A DNA stretch of 64,000 nt from Aradus depressus (Eukaryota; Arthropoda; Insecta; Hemiptera; Aradidae): NCBI GenBank assembly GCA_963662175.1, contig OY759215.1, positions 12,885,079 through 12,949,078 on the forward strand. Direction: 5' to 3'. The translations under genes and the position numbers were made by a program. This document shows positions 23,605-34,060 of this stretch, in pieces. Below the pieces are notes generated by a model, which saw only the letters and a program-made list of their open reading frames with translations, ran no database searches and was not told the DNA's origin. How positions within the stretch are numbered: position 1 is the first letter of the stretch; each line of letters opens with the position of its first letter.

Positions 23605-24573
23605 TATTTTTTTTTAATTGGGATTTAGAAAATTCTATTTCTTACTAATAAATAAACTAAACTAAATTAACATAGTAATTTAGTTATTAATATTGTTTTT
23701 CTTACACTTGATGAGGTCATGAGTTGAATGCACTTTGACATTTCGAAAAGCAAGAAACTTTGAACTAATTATAAAGTTATTTTGAGTGCTAATCCCCATT
23801 GAAACTATCCTTAAAGTTGTCAAAGTAGATACCTAGTATTATATGGTACCTCTTGTTAATTAAGTAATAAAGCCGAGGGAGGATGGTGCTGAGCTGATCT
23901 ATTCGGCCGCAATATCCCCACCTCAAGTACTGTTTGTATAGTCTCAACATCCATTATCTTGTAGTTGTTGGTGCATCCCGCCCCAGCAATGCTGCTCAAG
24001 GGTCATTCTCAAGTTAACCACTTAATGCAATCCATCCCCCCCCGCCTTGCTCTCACTGCAACCTAACCGTTTCAATTTGCTTGCCAAGTCAATAGAATTA
24101 CATCAGGGCCATGCTTTACCTCTTTATCAAACTCAAGCAGCATTGTCTGGTTTACTGTTGTTACAACTTTGTTGATCCACTCTTCGGCATTGGCGTTCCT
24201 AATAGAAGATAAGAGGGGGATATTGGCAAAACTTAGAAATATCCTGGAATTATGAAGTTATAATTTTCTCTGTAAAACTTATTTGAAACTAATTTTATTA
24301 ACTTTAAAACCCCAATAATTATAATAATTAGTATAATATCTAAATATGTGGCTTAAGGCTGGTGAGGGAACTTTGCTTCTGAACAACAGAAATAAGACCG
24401 GTTATAGTTTAATCATTAACCTTTTTCTCATCATTTGTCCCATTACTTCTTGATACGAATCGTTGTTCTAATACATATTATTCGTCGTAGGAACAACATT
24501 TTCAGATCAGTTAGTCTCAATAGTGTTTTACAATCCAGAAAAAATAAGGCCTGGAAAAAAACAGGGGAAAAGG
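23605..24573. other. Non-coding stretch, nothing supported
   Basis: Mixed composition. A pyrimidine-rich patch lies at 23880-24200 without a protein-like frame. Confidence 0.4.
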
Positions 24574-24762
24574 TCGTTGGTGAATCACTGGCAATTTACT
24601 TCCCAACACTAATTAATCGCGAGAAGTTTCCGCTCTCCTTCCAATTTCATGTCAATACAACGGCTGCTATTAATGTTTTTGTGTTACGTCACCCTAATCC
24701 ATCCCTTTCAGTTGGCTAATAGTTGTCGCCCTTTCGAATCGCGATACATTCATTTTAACTAA
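24574..24762 (-). repeat. Family A copy, right-end part
   Basis: Minus orientation. Begins TCGTTGGTGAATCACTGGCA, then ATTTACTTCCC and ATTAATCG, followed by the pyrimidine-rich module. Truncated in the middle of a module. Confidence 0.7.
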
Positions 24763-24929
24763 TCTAATCGTGTAAACAGACTCACCTGTGGCCATAACAA
24801 GATTTTCTTATACGAACCACTTTTGTACAGATCACTTTTCCCCCTTCCCCATTCATTTCATACGGGCATTATTGGGTATAAGAAAGTCACTCTCAGAATT
24901 ACGCTGTACAATGAAACAAAGAAAATATC

Positions 24930-24956
24930 AAAATTATATGTGTGATATGGCCATTT
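24930..24956 (+). repeat. Terminal fragment of the 41.6 kb MITE family
   Basis: ATATGTGTGATATGGCCATT resembles both ends of the MITE at 41593-41813. Only about 25 bp remain. Confidence 0.4.
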
Positions 24957-24980
24957 CAGAATGAATAAAAAAAAAAAAAA

Positions 24981-25189
24981 GGATCTTTTTGGTTCTGTGT
25001 CAGGGATTCTAAAAAATTTTCCATTTGAACTAGGTATATGTTTCTCTTATATCAGGAGAATCTGGACTGTTTCAGTAAAATGACCGATTTTACCGATTAT
25101 TTCTTCGGATACATCAAGTGGATTTACAAAGAGTCAGTGGTTTCGGTAGAAAATTTTTCAGAATCCCTGACACATAACCGAAAAGATCC
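24981..25189. mobile_element. MITE, 209 bp with about 43-bp terminal inverted repeats
   Basis: Left end GGATCTTTTTGGTTCTGTGT CAGGGATTCT..., right end is the reverse complement with about four mismatches (ends ...AACCGAAAAGATCC). Both flanks are A-rich, so the target duplication cannot be delimited. The interior is non-coding. It was presumably mobilised by an unidentified transposase. Confidence 0.85.
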
Positions 25190-25304
25190 AAAAAAAAATA
25201 ATACTTTTTAATAAAAAAACTACCGATAATAAATATATTTTAAAATTCATTGCTATGCGTTGCAATTTAAACATTATTTAGAAATATACTATATATAATA
25301 TATA

Positions 25305-25402
25305 AATAAATAAAATAAATAAAACATGTACAGAATAAATGGTAAATGAATATATTATATTCATTTACCACCATTTATTCTGTACATGTTTTATTTATTT
25401 TT
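25305..25402. repeat. Near-perfect AT-rich hairpin, about 48-bp arms
   Basis: The arms contain AAACATGTACAGAATAAATG and its complement, with a 3-nt bulge (ACC) and the centre GAATATATTATATTC. It could extrude as a cruciform. No TSD seen. It may be a small fold-back element. Confidence 0.8.
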
Positions 25403-25587
25403 GTATGTATTTACTATTATTTTGAACATATACATTTCTTTCTTGCTTCTGACTTCGTATTATTTGTTTTAAAATTGTTTCTTATTATTTTATCATTCAT
25501 TATTATTGTCAACCCTTCTACTGATTGTTTTTGAACAGATTGTAGAAATAATAAAAACAATATATATTGTTGGTAATTGTGACTAAC

Positions 25588-25780
25588 TACTCATGCCCGG
25601 GGCTTTAATTACGAGGTCATATAGTCTACTACCAGAGCGCTCTTTCGTCACTCTGGTGGACATGAGCCCGACTCTAATGTGGGAGTCCTAAATTTTGCCT
25701 ACCTTAAATTTATATTTACTTAGGATAGGGGTGTTTACCGAGTACTTGACATGGCTTAACGTGCATCCGAAGGACGGCGT
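25588..25780 (-). mobile_element. SINE-1, head-less (5'-truncated) copy
   Basis: Minus strand. The 3' end CATGAGTAGTTAG-like tail and body (AGAGCGCTCTGGTAGTAGAC, GACTCCCACATTAG region) are present. The copy stops near the GACGGCGT side of the body, so the tRNA head with the pol III promoter is missing. About 25 bp of the middle (GGCTCGGGACCATC equivalent) is also deleted. Confidence 0.85.
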
Positions 25781-26093
25781 TGTAGAGGCTCGCTTCATAC
25801 ATAGAGGTTGATCTCTGGTGAATCAAACTTGTTGAGCAGCTCATCTAGGTGGTTTGGCTACCGACCCCTGCCTCATACCATTTCTTGCCTATACACTCCA
25901 TTTCAATATTGGGCAAAATGACCTGGGAAGGGTCTCTTACCTAATATAAATTGATAAGAATCCATTAGCGAACGGTAAGAGGAGAGACCTACTTTGGTGA
26001 GCTGGGCCTAGAGGTCTCCACCTCCATTTGCAAACACTTCACCAACACAACTCGCACCGACTTGAGTTAATTAAAATCTATAGCAAACAGTTA

Positions 26094-26190
26094 TTTGTTT
26101 GTTTAAAGCTTCCTTGGAGTCTGAAGGAGGGAGGAGGGGGGGGGGGGGGGGGGCTCCATCTGAAGTGGGCAAATTGAATTAACTTGTCTC
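26094..26190 (+). repeat. Poly-G containing dispersed repeat, copy 1
   Basis: GTTTGTTTAAAGCTTCCTTG, GAGTCTGAAGGAGG, then about 18 consecutive Gs, then CTCCATCTGAAGTGGGCAAA and TTGAATTAACTTG. A second copy lies at 26995-27105. Confidence 0.8.
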
Positions 26191-26381
26191 ATCCCCCCCT
26201 CCATCTGTTTGTCTCCTCTCCTCACAACTCTGCTCAAATGTCTTCTTTTTATGTATTTGTAGGAGGTGCAGGAATCGTTCCCGATCTGTTTTGTATTAGC
26301 ATGATCTCAGTCCTATCCTAAGTCCTATCCTAATGAAGTCAAATGCAAATACGATATGAACAGCTTTAGTATTGGCCATTT

Positions 26382-26668
26382 CTTCCCCAACTATACCAAG
26401 TGTAGGGGGAGTTAAGTAATCGATTATACATTCGATGTTGAATTTTCATGGAAAATACATGTTTTCTGATCCCCTGATTCTAAAAATAAAAACAGTTTCT
26501 GTCTGTTATGTTTCTAAACACGATATTACCCGAATTCATCGACACAAAATTTTTTGTAAGGGGCGCTCAACTCAAAAACCCTAATAAATGCCAATGTATT
26601 GACACACAATTTGAGCATCAACATAGTTGATTAATTCATGCCGAGGCAGAACATTGCTGGAGATTCAC
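26382..26668 (+). repeat. Family A copy with internal deletion
   Basis: The left-end hairpin CTTCCCCAACTATACCAAGT GTAGGGGGAG is present, followed by TTAAGTAATCG and a CTGTCTGTTATG block. The central modules are largely deleted. The right end has GTTGATTAATTCATGCCGAG and GGAGATTCAC. Confidence 0.75.
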
Positions 26669-26994
26669 AATGTGGTTCCCGTTGCAGAGCCCGTACAGAA
26701 AGTGCATCTCCGCATATTCACGATTTGAATAGGAACGAGCAATTCTTTTCAAATAAGGTACTGAAAGGAAAAATCATATGTCTAGACGGTTTGAGGTAGA
26801 GAGTTGCGGATGGTGGCGTGTAACTCAGTTTTCGATAGTTTTACCGACATTTTTTTTTCGGGTTTATGGTGGACCACCCGGTATTAATCACGAAAATCCA
26901 AATACTGTGTTTTTTGTTTGTTCATAGTCCCTCCTATATGTAAGTTTTGGCTCTTTCTATCAAGCATGAAATTAATGAAAACTGTTTTTTCTTA

Positions 26995-27105
26995 TAGTTG
27001 TTTGTTTAAAACTTTCATGGAGTCTGAAAGAAGGGGTGGGGGGGGGGGGGGGGGGGGGGGGGGTAGGGAGGGGCTCCATCTGAAGTGGGCCAATCAAATT
27101 AACTC
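26995..27105 (+). repeat. Poly-G containing dispersed repeat, copy 2
   Basis: Same flanks as copy 1 (GTTTGTTTAAAACTTTCATG, GAGTCTGAAAGA ... CTCCATCTGAAGTGGGCCAA), but the G run is expanded to about 26 Gs. The open frame at 26918-27112 that translates it as poly-Gly is not a gene. Confidence 0.8.
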
Positions 27106-27446
27106 TTGCTGATGGGCCGTTTGCTTATGCCCCTTCATCCCTGGGGTTTACAACCCCGGACTATTTTTGCTATCCCGAAATTTTCAATCCCTTTTTCGTC
27201 GATACACGTTCAATCAACATTTTCGTTATATGAATTCAACAAGTACTCCCAAGTGAAAATCATGAGCTTCCTTACTTCTTTGTCTATTTATGATTTTATA
27301 AATAATTTAAACTGGAGCTAGTAACTCTTTATTAATTATTTTCAGATAGTTCATTTACTTACCGGCCAAAAAAAAAAAAAATTGAAAAACCCAAAATTAA
27401 AACAGATAACACACAACTGTTCTTTTTTTACCTAATAAAATTTTGC

Positions 27447-27727
27447 GGCGCCGGTAGCTCAGTGGTGTGTTTTACTAAACTCAATACCGCGGGTTCAAAA
27501 CAGAGGTAAAATAAACTTAATCACGCCTTCGGAATGTTAAGCGATGGTCCTGAGCCTATACGGTGTCAGGTACTCGTTAAAGCCCTAGGTAGGCATACTC
27601 TAGGTGAATATAAATTTCGGGTATGCAAAGAGTCGGGCTCATGTTCACTAGAGTGACAAAATAGCGCTCTGGTAGTAGGCGATATGACCTTGTAGTTAAA
27701 GCCCGCATATGAGTCATAATAACTAAC
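27447..27727 (+). mobile_element. SINE-1, nearly full-length, diverged
   Basis: Head GGCGCCGGTAGCTCAGTGG intact as box A; box B is damaged (GGGTTCAAAAC). The body and 3' end AGCGCTCTGGTAGTAGGCGA ... GAGTCATAATAACTAAC are present, with deletions around 27500-27530. The 3' tail is of the ACTAA type, not CCTAA. Confidence 0.88.
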
Positions 27728-27844
27728 TTCATAAAAGTCACCGTAGTTCAAAAATAAATAATATTACTTAAATTTTAAAAAGTTAATTCACAATAAATAT
27801 TAGAAAAGTGACTGAAATAAGCAAACGTCTTAAAATATGGGCTC

Positions 27845-28165
27845 CAAGATGTAATTTTAGGTAGATTTTCAAAATGAATATCGTAATCCAGGCGGCTTTT
27901 GGGAAATCTTATTGAATATAAAATGTACCTTTCAGTTCTCTCCACCACTTTTATTAGAAGAGATTTTTGATTAGGTCATAACTCTTTTTTCGTCTGATTT
28001 TGGTCAAAATCCAGTCAGATCTAAGTTAGCACACGTCTTGTTCATAAATTTCAAGTTCATTGCTAAATATTTTTTGCGTTAGAGTGCTAACAAACCGACC
28101 GACAGATGTCATCGTGAAAATGGTCAAAACTGGATTTTCACACATAACAGTACTACCTAAAGGTA
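27845..28165 (-). repeat. Family B copy
   Basis: Minus orientation. Contains CTTTCAGTTCTCTCCACCAC, GATTAGGTCATAACTC, TTCGTCTGATTTTGG and a CGTTAGAGTGCTAACA motif in the same order as the 41.9 kb copy. Confidence 0.65.
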
Positions 28166-28169
28166 TAGG

Positions 28170-28534
28170 AAACTAAAGAATGGCCCTTGAGAGGGGGAGA
28201 GGTTATTCCCCTAGCCCTTCTCCCCTCCCTTATTTTCGCCCCTGATTGTGAAGAGAACCAATTGAGAAAAGTTGATTTGAATTTGGATGTGCAGTTACTT
28301 TCACTTGTGCTCTATCGTCACATGTTTACTTGCGCCATTTTGATGAGATTTACAATTTAGTGCGCAATCGTGCTACTAAAATTTTGAGAAACATGAAATG
28401 AAGAGGCTCATAAAGGGATTTGAACGACTCGAGCCAGAGGACTATTCCATTAGTCTTCCTTGGGAGAGTTACTGTTATTGTACGGTCTGTATGTCTGGAA
28501 GACTGAGTCGCAATCTAGTTTAGCTTTGGTTTCA

Positions 28535-28567
<33 letters not shown>

Positions 28568-28998
28568 TTAGGTTAGGTTAGTTTATTGCCCAACGCAAGG
28601 ATAGCCCCCTGCCGAATTGGTCCCAGTTTTGCCACCTGTGCCATCCTCGCCTCATTTCCCTCCTATAGTGGGTCTAATTGGTTTGGAGATGGAGCTAACT
28701 GAGTACAGTCCCTCACAGAAAAGAACAATTAACTAGTTACGACACTTTTTGGTGCCTTCTGGTCGAACAATAGGGTTCAATTTCACAGGTTCCAAATTAA
28801 AAACGTAGTCTTTCTTTCACAGATTTTATTATTTTGTGCTGTACAAAAACTACCTGTTTTGGCATTACATCTTTGTCTGGTTTATTTATAAATATACTAA
28901 GACAGAAAAAGAATCAATTTTCTGACATTAAAAAATTTTTTTTTCTTAAATAGTCAGGTAACCGCACGGGATACTAGATACTTTTTATCTATTTTCTA
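28170..28998. other. Non-coding stretch with poly-C run and two telomere-like units
   Basis: About 30 consecutive Cs at 28536-28565 are followed at once by TCTTAGGTTAGGTTAG, two to three TTAGG units. No gene-like frame. The short array is too small to be telomeric and may be a SINE-tail relic. Confidence 0.5.
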
Positions 28999-29014
28999 AT
29001 GCTGGTTATTAACC

Positions 29015-29370
29015 TTATTGAGTTAAGATACGAGATGAGATTTCTCCGCAGAATTGTAGGCAAGACCCAGAGGGACCGGGAGAGGAACGAAACTATCAGG
29101 GAAGAGGTAGGGATACACCCTTTGAAGCATTTCATGGAGAAGAACCAGCTAGTGACCGAAGTGAATGAAGACCAAAGACCAAAGCCAGGCCAACAGAGAA
29201 ACGTCCGAGACTGATGCATCTGGACTACATAAAGAGGATCGGACAGCAAAGGGCAAGACCATGGTGGAGATGCGCAACCTTGCCAGGGACAGGCAGCGAT
29301 GGATAGAGACTCCCTCCACGCCGAGAGGCAGACGAAGATTGAAAACACCTTTGCTACGCCACTGCCAATA
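29015..29370 (+). pseudogene. Non-LTR RT C-terminal fragment (RTE/BovB-like type)
   Basis: Reads EMRFLRRIVGKTQRDRERNE, TIREEVGIHPLKHF, then in a second frame RPRLMHLDYIKRIGQQRAR and in a third TMVEMRNLARDRQRW. The order 'EMR.LRRI.GKTR.DR.RNE ... GRPR.RW.DY.KR ... A.DR..W' is the usual C-terminus downstream of the RT domain in RTE-type elements. At least two frameshifts. It ends near CTACGCCACTG, a terminus-like motif. The element class beyond non-LTR is moderately certain. Confidence 0.75.
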
Positions 29371-29493
29371 GGTACTCTTCAATTGCTTACACCTTATCTG
29401 CATTAATATGATGCTGGAAGTATCTCGTTCATAAATCGTAGATCACAGTAGTCATTTTGATGAACTTGATTTTAACAACTGATTCCTTGAATA

Positions 29494-29830
29494 TTGTTCA
29501 CTTACAAATATCACCTTCGTTTGGCTGCTAAGCTCCAATATTACTCTATTTACGAGTTGGACACTTGGCTCAATATGTCCATTGGCCCCAGATGGTGTAA
29601 GGAGTGTCCAAACAGTGCCTACATATGTCCGTCCATGTTACGTTATGTCTGTGTTAAGGGTCTGCAACCCGCCGTTTCAGCACAACATCACATCACAACG
29701 CCAGGTGTTGGTCCTCCCCCAGCTCCGTCTCTTGACAATTTGTTCAACTCTCACCCTCTTCAATGTCTCATATCTTACACGGAGTGTTTCACTCAAACTC
29801 CCACTCCCCTCCCGACATCCCTTAACTTCG
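29494..29830 (+). CDS. Exon-like open frame, unrecognised
   Basis: The frame from 29494 includes IGPRWCKECPNSAYICPSML and TTPGVGPPPAPSLDNLFNSH, which looks protein-like in composition and mixed third-position usage. No clear splice donor at its end; the C-terminal part becomes pyrimidine-rich. I do not recognise a family. A second frame (29582-30061) overlaps it. It may belong with the other exon-like frames to 31.79 kb, or be the remains of an old gene. Confidence 0.25.
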
Positions 29831-30029
29831 TATTTTTTCTCTCTTTTTCTTGCCTTTCACTCAAAGTCTGAACCCCATATTCTGTTTGTAGATTATTTAT
29901 TGAAAATTTTATTTTGTTACTCTTCTAAACTATTTTCTATTTTGTACAGAAACGGCGGATGTTGTGGAAAAGAAGACCATGAAAGCTATAGTACTTGGCA
30001 GAACTGCCTCCCTCCAACGAATACTAGTT

Positions 30030-30258
30030 CGAAATTAAGCCCGTTTCGGAAGAATTATTGAACGTCCAGAGCTATCTCGACTACATTCCCCACTGCTGGC
30101 GTCCTTACTCTGCCACAATGAACAACCTCAAATCGCTTTTGCAGAGGTTTAAACTGAAGAGCCTTGAGATCTCTGTCGAATTGGGCACTCCCTATATCAT
30201 CAAAGATTCACTGGACATGACAAATCTCTTAGCCAGATGGCAAGAGATAAATTTCAAT
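30030..30258 (+). CDS. Exon-like open frame, unrecognised
   Basis: Reads FEIKPVSEELLNVQSYLDYI, PHCWRPYSATMNNLKSLLQR, KLKSLEISVELGTPYIIKDS, LDMTNLLARWQEINFN. GC-richer than its surroundings with varied synonymous codons, as in real coding DNA. Possible acceptor AATACTAG just before 30030 and donor AT/GTAAAA at 30258/30259. No family recognised. If a real exon, the gene is on the plus strand with further exons downstream. Confidence 0.35.
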
Positions 30259-31044
30259 GTAAAAGTACCGAATTATCCATGCCGACATTTATCTTTTTGG
30301 GTACAAACAATCTTATACAGTTCGAGCCTGAATTTCAATAATTAATCAATTTTTATGGATTGGACAGTAGTTTATTGTAATTTTTATTTGCTTATTTTTT
30401 TATTCTAGGTCTCTACTCATTACAGAAGATTCTGTATGAATATCTGATTCTTTCAACTTGTCCACAAATTGTAAAATGTTTTGATAGCCTCACATATGTA
30501 GTAATGTCATGAGGGTTCATAAGGATCATTTGGAGGTGCGTAGTATCGGTAGGATGAGAGGAGAGGAACAGAAACAGTTTGGAACAAGGGATGGAACACA
30601 ATAGGTGGACATAGAGATGTACAGAGAGAGGGACAGATGGCGGGACAATGGTAGGAGGGGCTGATTAGCCAACTATCTCAGCCTGCTCCATATTGGTTGA
30701 TCACTGACTAGAAGTCGATCAATAGAGCCCAATCAGATCACGGTTCAATTAAGTATTCATAGTCCCTTCCAAACCGTCCGAGTTGATCATTTAGTACATT
30801 CTATATACCTACTTAAATAAGACATACGTATCTGCTATTAACTTAACTGTTATCTGTTATTTTCAGGCTAACGGAATATCCAGAAGATAGAGATTCAAAT
30901 AGCTTTTCACCGTTCTAGAGTTTATCCAATTCCGATTTCATGTGCGTCGCAAAACTTACATCTATTCTAATCCCCTGATAGTATCCTGGAAACGATAGAA
31001 ATATCCTATAGTGTATACCACATATTCAGTTATTCTCATGTCAG

Positions 31045-31142
31045 CAGCCCTTCTTCTTCCTACCTACTAAATTCGATGAAGATATTGTGGAGACGCCAAA
31101 CCTGCATTTACTAGAAGATCTTGAAGGATTCAAGAGAGGCTT
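31045..31142 (+). CDS. Exon-like open frame, unrecognised
   Basis: After an acceptor-like TTCTCATGTCAG, the frame reads QQPFFFLPTKFDEDIVETPN and LHLLEDLEGFKR. Protein-like but with no good donor at its end, so the exon boundary is unresolved. Confidence 0.25.
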
Positions 31143-31201
31143 ATATTTCCCTATTTGTTTATATACCTACTACATGTCACGATCTGTTTTACTTTTTGCA
31201 G

Positions 31202-31386
31202 GCAATGTCAATATATTTTCAAGGGAATAGGTGTGTCCGGCAGAGTTGCGATACTGACTCGCCAACACTACTTGGTATCCTTTTTAATAAATCTCTTTCG
31301 TTAGAGGCAACTCCACTTTTTGCGGATATCAAAACTATACCTAGAAATAGAAACCAGAACTTTGTTCGCCTTCAGATATGCCAATG
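31202..31386 (+). CDS. Exon-like open frame with consensus splice sites
   Basis: Acceptor TACTTTTTGCAG directly before 31202 and donor G/GTGAGT after 31386, 185 bp. The single open frame reads AMSIYFQGNRCVRQSCDTDS, PTLLGILFNKSLSLEATPLF, ADIKTIPRNRNQNFVRLQIC. Unrecognised. Its phase does not join directly to the next candidate exon at 31651, so either an exon between them is unseen or the gene is broken. Confidence 0.35.
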
Positions 31387-31650
31387 GTGAGTCTTCTTTT
31401 GTCTTTTGCTTTTTCTCTTGAAAGATGAATGGTTTGGGCTGTATCTGGGCGACTAACGGTAGAACATTTAGCCATATCTAAATCTCACATTGAGTGTGAA
31501 TTTTCCACATATCGTGGTTACCCCACATTTTGATGTACAAAATATTTACAAGAGTGTCAGCATTTACGAAACTATCAGCACATCCAACAGATGTTGAGAA
31601 TCGCTGTTCCAAGTTCAAGTTTATACTTTCCTTTTACCAATCCTAAAAAC

Positions 31651-31790
31651 AGGCGCCTGATGTGTTATGCGTTGTATATTTCTTCCGACATGATGGTGTT
31701 ACTTACCAAATGAACGACATTGAACTTACGCAGTTCACCACCCGTATTTTTTCAGGAACGAATAAAGAAAGTCAACTGTTTTATGATCAA
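31651..31790 (+). CDS. Exon-like open frame with plausible splice sites
   Basis: Acceptor CCTAAAAACAG before 31651-31653 and donor CAAG/GTCTCT at about 31790. The frame reads APDVLCVVYFFRHDGVTYQM, NDIELTQFTTRIFSGTNKES, QLFYDQG. No family recognised. Another protein-like stretch just upstream (31555-31630) contains SAFTKLSAHPTDVENRCSKF. Confidence 0.3.
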
Positions 31791-32487
31791 GGTCTCTTTT
31801 ATTTCTTGCTGTTTTATTGTAACATTAAATATCCCTGGCTACTGGATTTATACCCTTTGAAAACCATTAACTTTAATCGTATCATTTTTTTCTCCTCTCC
31901 CCTTCATAGACTAATGTTAAAGAAGTTCTTGTTAAGGTTGGTTGAATGAGGACAAATGATGTGGAAGAAGACGGAGGAGAAGAAGAAATGGAGAGGTTAG
32001 GTTAGAATGAGACAATTAAAGAAAGACAAGGCTAGAATGGATGGAGGAGTAGTGCTAGTTGGTGGAGCTTTGTTTAATGGTACAATCAGCTGAGTAATGG
32101 TGGAATTGTGAGGCTGGAGTCGTGTCTTCAACAGCCCTTGTCTAAATCCCAATTAGAGACACGGAAATAGACTTGTAGGACTCCTGAATTAACGCTTCTG
32201 CTTCATTTGTTACACATCGAGATCCTCTTATACTAATGGATCAACGCGTAAAATGTGTAGTAAAAATGTGCAATCAAACAAAACGGAATTCAAAAATATA
32301 TAAGCAACAAACTCCATGCCAGGGAGTTTTTTAAACAAATTTATTTAAATCTGGCTGTCAGAATTTATTTATTGTTCATACAATGGAAAGTTGATAGAAA
32401 TTAAAAAATCAACTAAGTTGTTTAATTTTTCATATTGTAGTTGGTTCTATGGAAAAATTGTCTATTATAAAAATATTCCTTATGAAA

Positions 32488-32565
32488 TTTCTGACTAACA
32501 ATTTAAGTCAAATTTGAAGTAGGACCAAAATACACAGAGTTATAGCGCCTCAAAGAAGGCTTTCC
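32488..32565 (+). repeat. Family B fragment
   Basis: TTTCTGACTAACAATTTAAG and GACCAAAATACACAGAGTTA TAGCGCCTC match the middle of family B as seen at 20.6-20.7 kb. Confidence 0.45.
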
Positions 32566-32606
32566 CTAACTACAAAATAATAATAAAATAAAATAATAAT
32601 AATAAT

Positions 32607-32866
32607 CCCTAAAGCAAGCACGCTACCGGCGCTCTAATATCTATATATCTATATATAATATCTATATATCTATATATAATATCTATATATAGATATTAGA
32701 GCGCTCTAATATCTATATATCTATATATAATATCTATATATCTATATATAATATCTATATATAGATATTAGAGCGCCGATAGATATATAGATATTATATA
32801 TAGATATATAGATATTATATATCTATATATAGATATTAGAGCGCCGGTAGCGTGCTTGCTTTAGGG
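32607..32866. repeat. 260-bp near-palindrome: two inverted SINE-1 heads around ATATCTATAT satellite
   Basis: The left edge CCCTAAAGCAAGCACGCTAC is the reverse complement of the right edge GTAGCGTGCTTGCTTTAGGG. The space between is filled by repeats of TATCTATATATAA interrupted by GAGCGCTC units. The right side runs on into the SINE-1 copy at 32843. The structure looks like an inverted duplication of a SINE head with AT-satellite expansion. Confidence 0.85.
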
Positions 32867-33097
32867 TTTTTATATAGAAGGTGAAAAAACCGATGGGACG
32901 TTAAGAGATGGCCTCGACCTTGTACGTTGTAAAGGTACTCGTTAAAAATTCCTCACCCAAGATTAATAAACATTTAAGGAAGGCAAAATTTAGGATTCCC
33001 ATAGCAGAGTCAGGCTTGGAACGACGAAAGAGCTCTCTGGTATTAGGCGATATGACCTCATAGTTAATGCCCGGTCACGAGTCACAATAACTAACTA
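32843..33097 (+). mobile_element. SINE-1, damaged head, body complete
   Basis: Head GCGCCGGTAGCGTGCTTG with most of the tRNA part lost. Then GATGGGACGTTAAGAGATGG, the body, and the 3' end GTAGTTAGGCGA-equivalent through CACGAGTCACAATAACTAAC. It emerges from the palindrome at 32607-32866. Confidence 0.85.
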
Positions 33098-33189
33098 ATA
33101 TAGATATTGTTCACTGAAAAGTGAAAATGGAGGAGTAGTACTTTTCCTTTCTGTAGGGGATCGGTTTGGATGGGATTATGAATAATAAT

Positions 33190-33390
33190 ATCGCCTACAA
33201 CCAGAGCGCTCTTTCGTCGTTCTGGTTGACATGAGCCCGACTCTACTTTCGAGTCCTAAATTGTGCCTACCCTAGTTCGTCCGGGCTCTGGACCATCGCT
33301 TAGCGTCCCATCAGTTCAGTTTTTTTTTATCTACCAGATAAACTAAGGGCCTCGGTAAACATGCATGCCACTGAGCCACCGGCGCCCTCG
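33190..33390 (-). mobile_element. SINE-1, internally deleted copy
   Basis: Minus strand. The head is recognisable (GGGCGCCGGTGGCTCAGTGG), but box B is deleted between ATGCATG and CCGAGGCC. The central body is shortened (the GAATAAAAATT segment is missing), and the 3' end is cut after GTAGGCGAT. It converges on the plus-strand copy ending 93 bp away. Confidence 0.85.
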
Positions 33391-34050
33391 CATTAGAAGA
33401 AATGTTGTTTCCTGATGTTCCGCGTCCACAACGAAGATTTACTTTTATTGACCTTATTAACACTATCTATGGTATAAAATGTTACAGAGCAAGAAGCCTA
33501 ACGTGATCTTACCAACAGTTGTGAGAGTTGGCAGCAAGTAAGCGAGTAGCTATGGAAGCTGAAGGGCGCATTATGTAAGAGGAACTGCCCTAGACTGAAG
33601 CTTAAGAAAAAGTCGATGAATCATCGACAATATACTTCATAGAAATAATTTTCTCTAATTTTATTTATTTACTGTAATTAATATTATTATTTTTTCTTTC
33701 CCTATAATTTTATTTATTTTATTTCTTGTATTTTACCTTTTTTAAATTAAAATAATTCTTGTTGATGTATCATTTTGTCTTTATTATTATTACTTTTTTA
33801 CTAATATATTTTTTTAATTATTATTTTTTATGGTATAACATTTGTTTTATTAACTTCTTTCTTGTTGTAAAAAATGTATAAATATGTTCTTTACAATTAA
33901 AGTTTTTATATTCTGTTCAATTTCATTTATTATTATTTTTCCTTGTATGTTCATACTGAATTATAGTTGTTCTTCCAAATAGATAATGTAAGTACATATA
34001 TGTATCTGTGTGCATTTATATATTTCGTTATTTATTTAAATAATTATATT
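33391..34050. other. AT-rich stretch, nothing supported
   Basis: Dominated by T-rich and ATT-rich low-complexity DNA. A short GTCGATGAATCATCGACAAT at about 33610 faintly resembles the family A end. Confidence 0.4.
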
Positions 34051-34060
34051 AAATTAACTT

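Noticed and set aside
28560..28580. Interstitial telomere array
   Set aside because: Only two to three TTAGG units; shorter than SINE tails and not evidence of a telomere fusion.
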